A DNA stretch of 64,000 nucleotides, taken from Rebecca billardiae RCC1528 (taxonomy: Eukaryota > Haptophyta). A program made the translations under genes and the position numbers. The stretch is taken from NCBI GenBank assembly GCA_965240325.2, contig OZ251226.1, positions 2,666,001 to 2,730,000 of the forward strand, in the 5' to 3' direction. Below are positions 60,399-64,000 of the stretch, one piece after another; the first letter of the stretch is position 1, and every line of letters begins with the position of its first letter. Under the pieces are notes generated by a model. That model ran no database searches and was not told the DNA's origin. It was given only the letters and a program-made list of their open reading frames with translations.

Positions 60399-61920
60399 TC
60401 AACCCTCGTCATGCCTCACGCCTGACACCATCGAGGTGCGCAGCCCGTCATCGTCCCCCTCTGCTCGGAAGATGCGCTGTGCGGCGAGGCTGGGCGTGCG
60501 AGCCCATCGGCGCGCAGGCACGACGCTGCGCTGCCGGCGCAGTACCATCGCACCAACCGTGGCCAAGGCAATGATCAACCCGAGCACGCCAGCCACGGCG
60601 AAGCCGGATGGCGCCACGCCAGGCGAGCCCGAGCCCACGCCGCCGCGAGGCGCCGCGGCACCGCGCAACCGCTGCACGAAGTTGTCTGAGGCCTCCGACT
60701 TGCGCGGCACGTGCGACCACTGCTCCTCAGCCGGGATGTCCTGCAGGCCAGTCACGCTGCCGCTCTGCGCGCCGTGGAGGTAATCGTCGAGCTCGTCGAA
60801 CGTGGGCACCGCGTACGAGCAGCTCGACTCGATGAGGAGCGTGTTCCTCCCGCGCTCAATGCGGAACCAGCCGCCCTCGCCCCAGAACGTGCCCCTGCGC
60901 GAGAGCACCGCGGCGGCGAAGGCGGGCGGAGCGCAGTGCGCGCTCGGGAGAACATTGGCGAATGCGCTGGCCGGGCCGGTCACCTATTCACCCGCTGCCC
61001 TGCCACCAGCTGGCCAGCTGGCTGGCGAGCGCGCGCGTCGCGCGCGCGTGCGCGCACCACGAGTTGCGCGCGACCCAGTACTTCGTGCCGTCCTTCGTCT
61101 CGCCCCACCCCGCGATCTCCACGTCGTGGTTGATGTCGTCCGTCGTCACGTGCGTGTCTGTCACGTACACGCCGCCGTGTTGGCGGGCAATGTCGGTGTA
61201 GCCCGTGTCGAACTCCTCGATCGCGGCGAGCTCGCACACGATGGGCCCACGCGCGTGGATCTCGGTCATCATCGCGTGCTCGCGCTCGGCGTCAGTCATG
61301 TTCATGTCCGTGACCACTGCCCAGGCCGCAATGCCGAATGAGGCGTAGCGCGGCACCGTGAAGCAGCTGGGCGGACCGCCTGAGCCGTCGAGCGCGGGCA
61401 GGCAGTTGGCGCACTGGTGCCGCGCGTCGCACGTGTGGTTGAGCGCCTCGTATGGGAGGCACGTCTCGTCCGGGATGGTGTGGGTGAGCAGCATCCGGTA
61501 GATGTCCTTCTCATCGCCGCCATCGCAGCCGTTGAAGCCGATCGTGACCGAGCCGTCCTCCGCCGACTTGGGCGCGCAGTTGATCAAAAACTGGCGCGCG
61601 AGCATGACGTCGGGGAAGGCGCCGCGGCGTGCGATTTTGAGCCGGTCGTTGAGCATCGCCACGACCGCGTGCACCCAACAGCTCCCGCAGTACACAGGTG
61701 CGTGCTGCTGCACGTCTGCCACCACCCAGTTCACCCCGTCCACGTTGCGCCAGTCAAAGTGCGTGGGCATCTTGCGGATGCTGTGCTTCGAGGAGCCGAG
61801 CCGCGGGAGCGCGGCCTGGATGTGCGCCGGGTCGCCACCGGAGGTGACGCCGGCAAGGTGCGGGTTGCGCACGTGTCCATACGACCTCGCGCCCAGGACG
61901 AGCACCACGATGGCGATCAT
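60399..61920 (-). CDS. Cathepsin X/Z-like papain-family cysteine protease with C-terminal membrane anchor
   Basis: Exons 61058-61920 and 60399-60894 (minus) give 452 aa. Signal peptide MIAIVVLVLGARSYG, a short propeptide, then the mature enzyme from about THFDWRNVDG. QQHAPVYCGSCWVHAV holds the catalytic Cys and the short insertion before CGSCW typical of cathepsin X. NHDVEIAGWGETKDG supplies the His, and YWVARNSWGTFWGEGGWFRI, formed across the intron, the Asn. Cathepsin X is a lysosomal carboxypeptidase. Unusually, the chain continues for ~130 residues to a hydrophobic anchor (AVAGVLGLIIALATVGAMVL) followed by RRQRS, so it should be a type I membrane protein. Confidence 0.92.
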
Positions 61921-64000
61921 CGCGCGAGGCTTCCTCCGTGCCTCCCGGGGAACTTACAGTCAGACCGTCTGAATCGGCCCCCTCGCTCAGACCGGTCTGA
62001 GCGAGGGCCAGATTCAGACGGTTTTTGGGCCCGCCCCAAGGACTGGCGAGCGCGCTGCGGGACGCGCCTCGCACTGGGGGCGGTGCACACTGCACTCACG
62101 GCGCGCCGCGATGTGTTCGGGCGGTGGATGGGGCTGAATCGGGCGAGAGTGACGGTGCGATCGGCCGCGATGCGTCTGCCATCACCCAGTGAGCTCGTGC
62201 GGTGCCAGCTCGCCCTTCGCTTCGTCGCCACTCGCAATCGCACCAGTCGCGCGCGTCCATGGCTTGCCTTGGGCGCGCTGTGTTCTCGCGCAGTGTGTGC
62301 TTGGCATCAGGGTGCTCGTGGCCGGTGGTTGCCGTCGCAGAGGATCGGAATGTGCGCAGCTACGCTACATCCCAGACACCATGTGCCCGTCCTCGTCGAG
62401 CGTTGGAGAGACACGCGTGTCGCGCATGCTCTCGCGGAAGCAGGCTGCACAGCGGCGCGCGGGCGTGGCTGCGCGCGCATGGTGCACCACACAGCTGCCC
62501 CCGCCATGAGCACCAGCTGTGTACGCACCTCTTCCGTGTTGTCTGATCCGCCAGGCCGCCACGGTGCGGAGACTGCGCGCGTGAGACACCGACAGTCAGC
62601 GGCCACAGCTGACACGGTTGCGTGCGGCAGCAATCTGGCTCACAGCTTTCTCTCGGAAGCGATGGCCACGTCGACCGGCTGGCAACGTCGATCACTCGAT
62701 GCGCTCAGCGATGGCGCGACATCGCTGCCACCTACCGCTGGGGACTCCTCGCGCAATAAAGCCCTCGTTCCTCGTCGGAAGGGCGGGCGCGATCGCTCCG
62801 CGCATCGCTCACGCTGCTCGCATTGCTCACGGCCACGCTTGCGCTCACGCTCGCGACATCGGCCGCGCCACCGCCCGTGGTCGTACTCTCGGTCACCACC
62901 GCCGTGGTGGTTTCGGGTGCTTACGTTTGACCTGGTCTACCGTGCGCCGGCAGCCGCCAGGCGAGTGCATTGGCCTCCGGCCGGCAGGGCGGCCGTTCTC
63001 GCTCTGCGAGTGCGCGCGCTGGCGCGAACTGCTTCGGCACGCATGCCCGGCGTCCTGATTCAGACGGCAAGTGCATCTACATCCGCCCGACACGCCGCCC
63101 ACTGAGCGCCAGGCGCCGGACCGATGGTGCTATTGCTGCAGCTGGGCGGATCAGGTGCCGAGCTTCTGACGCTGTGCACGTTGCGAAACCCACCGCCATT
63201 GCCGCACCCGTCCGCATGCGCATCGGACGGCGCTGCTTGAGGCGCTGCCGTCAGGCGCGCGGCGGGCGGCCTCCGCCCTCGGCACCGCCGCCGAAGTGCG
63301 AGACGCGGAAGCGGCTGTCTCGCCCACGTACAGCGCTGCTCTGCGCGCCGCGCGGGACACGCCCACCACGCCCGGTTCGTGCAAACTCCCGAGGCTCCGA
63401 GCGCCGACGCTGTATGTGACGAGTGGAGCCCTGCTGCACGGCTTCATCCGGTTGCCACATTAAGCCTTGACCACCTGCCACATTAAGGTGGCACCTCCGG
63501 AACAGACGGCGGGAGGCAAGATGGCGAAGAAACAGCCCCGGCGTCGCGCTCGCTCGAGGCTCGGAGGCCCGTGCGAGCCGGCGGGGGCTCGAGCGGCACG
63601 GGACGCACGTCGGGCGGGCAGAACATGCACGCGGGCTTTCCGAACCGCTCGCCGACGGCCTCGCTCCGCCGCTTCTCGCGCTCGCGAGCTGTGTCCGTGC
63701 GCACGCGGTGGGCGGGCGTCGCGCAGCTCGACGCGAGGCGTCCACGGCGGAGGTTGGGGCCAGCTGGGCGCTCGAACGGCCTCGACGTGCGGGGCCGGTC
63801 ATGTACGTGCGCGCGCGCGCGCCGGAGCCGTCTGGCAGCCTTGTGGCTGTGCTGCGAGAACGACGTCACACCCGGGCGGCACGACGAGGTCTGCTCGGGC
63901 CGTCTGTGCATGCATGTGCGCGAGGCGTGGGCGGGCTCACGATGGCGGGGCGCGTTGGTCGAAGGTGCGCCATGGTCGTCGGCGCCGGCTAGGTGCCGTC
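61921..64000. other. 2.1 kb upstream of cathepsin X without a supported gene
   Basis: Begins with a near-perfect palindrome (61964-62022). Beyond 62030 the DNA is GC-rich with many overlapping ORFs on both strands, none with recognised domains. TGCCACATTAAG occurs twice at about 63453-63464 and 63477-63487. A minus-strand ORF at 63483-63911 has a protein-like 3' half (GERFGKPACMFCPPDVRP) but no clear start. The right end of the window may hold part of a gene. Confidence 0.4.
61964..62022. repeat. 59-bp near-perfect palindrome upstream of cathepsin X
   Basis: Centre between 61993 and 61994 (ACCGGT). The inner arms CTCGCTCAGACC / GGTCTGAGCGAG pair perfectly, and the outer arms ACCGTCTGAATC / GATTCAGACGGT also, with a few mismatched bases between. 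It lies 44-102 bp upstream of the start codon. Confidence 0.85.

Noticed and set aside
62790-62935. Hydrophobic reading frame (LTLLALLTATLALTLATSA) that could be a signal peptide or membrane span
   Set aside because: No ATG precedes it after an upstream TAA, it ends at a TGA after about 50 codons, and no splice partner is evident.
63483-63911. Minus-strand ORF with protein-like 3' half at the window end
   Set aside because: No family recognised, no convincing start, and its 5' half overlaps low-complexity sequence. It could be an exon of a gene extending beyond the window, but support is too weak.

Overview
The window is nuclear DNA of a eukaryote. Its genes carry short GT-AG introns (82-278 bp) and encode chromatin, spliceosome, ciliary, mitochondrial and plastid proteins. 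Two photosystem-type lumenal candidates with twin-arginine leaders, a serine hydroxymethyltransferase with a signal-plus-transit leader, a bestrophin-like channel and an intraflagellar transport gene (IFT88) together point to a flagellated alga with a complex (secondary) plastid. A haptophyte or similar lineage fits best, but this is inference. Coding DNA and introns are very GC-rich, while intergenic DNA is much poorer in GC and holds microsatellites and small repeats. I recognised no tRNA, rRNA, CRISPR array or intact transposon.

Layout. 1-10 kb: a truncated exo/endonuclease/phosphatase gene (-), a CCR4-type nuclease with tandem La-like modules (+), a small methyltransferase (-) and an F-box/beta-helix protein (+). 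10-23 kb: a tandem CAF16-type ABC ATPase (-), a FUN14/EF-hand protein (+), a multi-pass membrane protein with a TIR-like domain (-), a Sec14 protein (-), a 2.5 kb gap and a phosphofructokinase (-). 23-38 kb: a MYND/nucleotidyltransferase/RING protein (+), selenoprotein O with an in-frame UGA and a SECIS element (+), succinyl-CoA ligase alpha (-), IFT88 (+), SYF2 (-), RBM22 (+), an organellar IF-1-like protein (-) and SHMT (+). 38-44 kb is gene-poor with doubtful small genes. 44-62 kb: class I HDAC (-), lumenal protein (+), Obg GTPase (-), GPR180/TMEM145-like receptor (+), second lumenal candidate (-), NT-C2/coiled-coil protein (+), a repeat mosaic, sulfotransferase (-), bestrophin (+), NFU (+) and cathepsin X (-). 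The last 2 kb holds no gene I can support.

Organisation. Strands alternate almost strictly, giving eleven head-to-head pairs with 68-444 bp between start codons. One pair, SYF2/RBM22, joins two factors of the same spliceosomal assembly 86 bp apart. These genes do not form one pathway. Shared themes are mRNA metabolism (CCR4-like, CAF16-like, SYF2, RBM22), organelle function (SUCLG1, SHMT, IF-1, Obg, NFU, FUN14) and membrane or signalling proteins.

The strongest unusual observations are: (1) SelO, whose apparent stop UGA is followed by Ser-Ser-stop and, 116 nt later, a SECIS with a CC apical motif; (2) several uncommon fusions (La-CCR4, double CAF16, MYND-NTase-RING, TIR plus membrane domain, GIY-YIG-like plus NFU); (3) splice donors dominated by GTGCG; and (4) a 49-bp sequence present identically, in inverted orientation, 38 kb apart.
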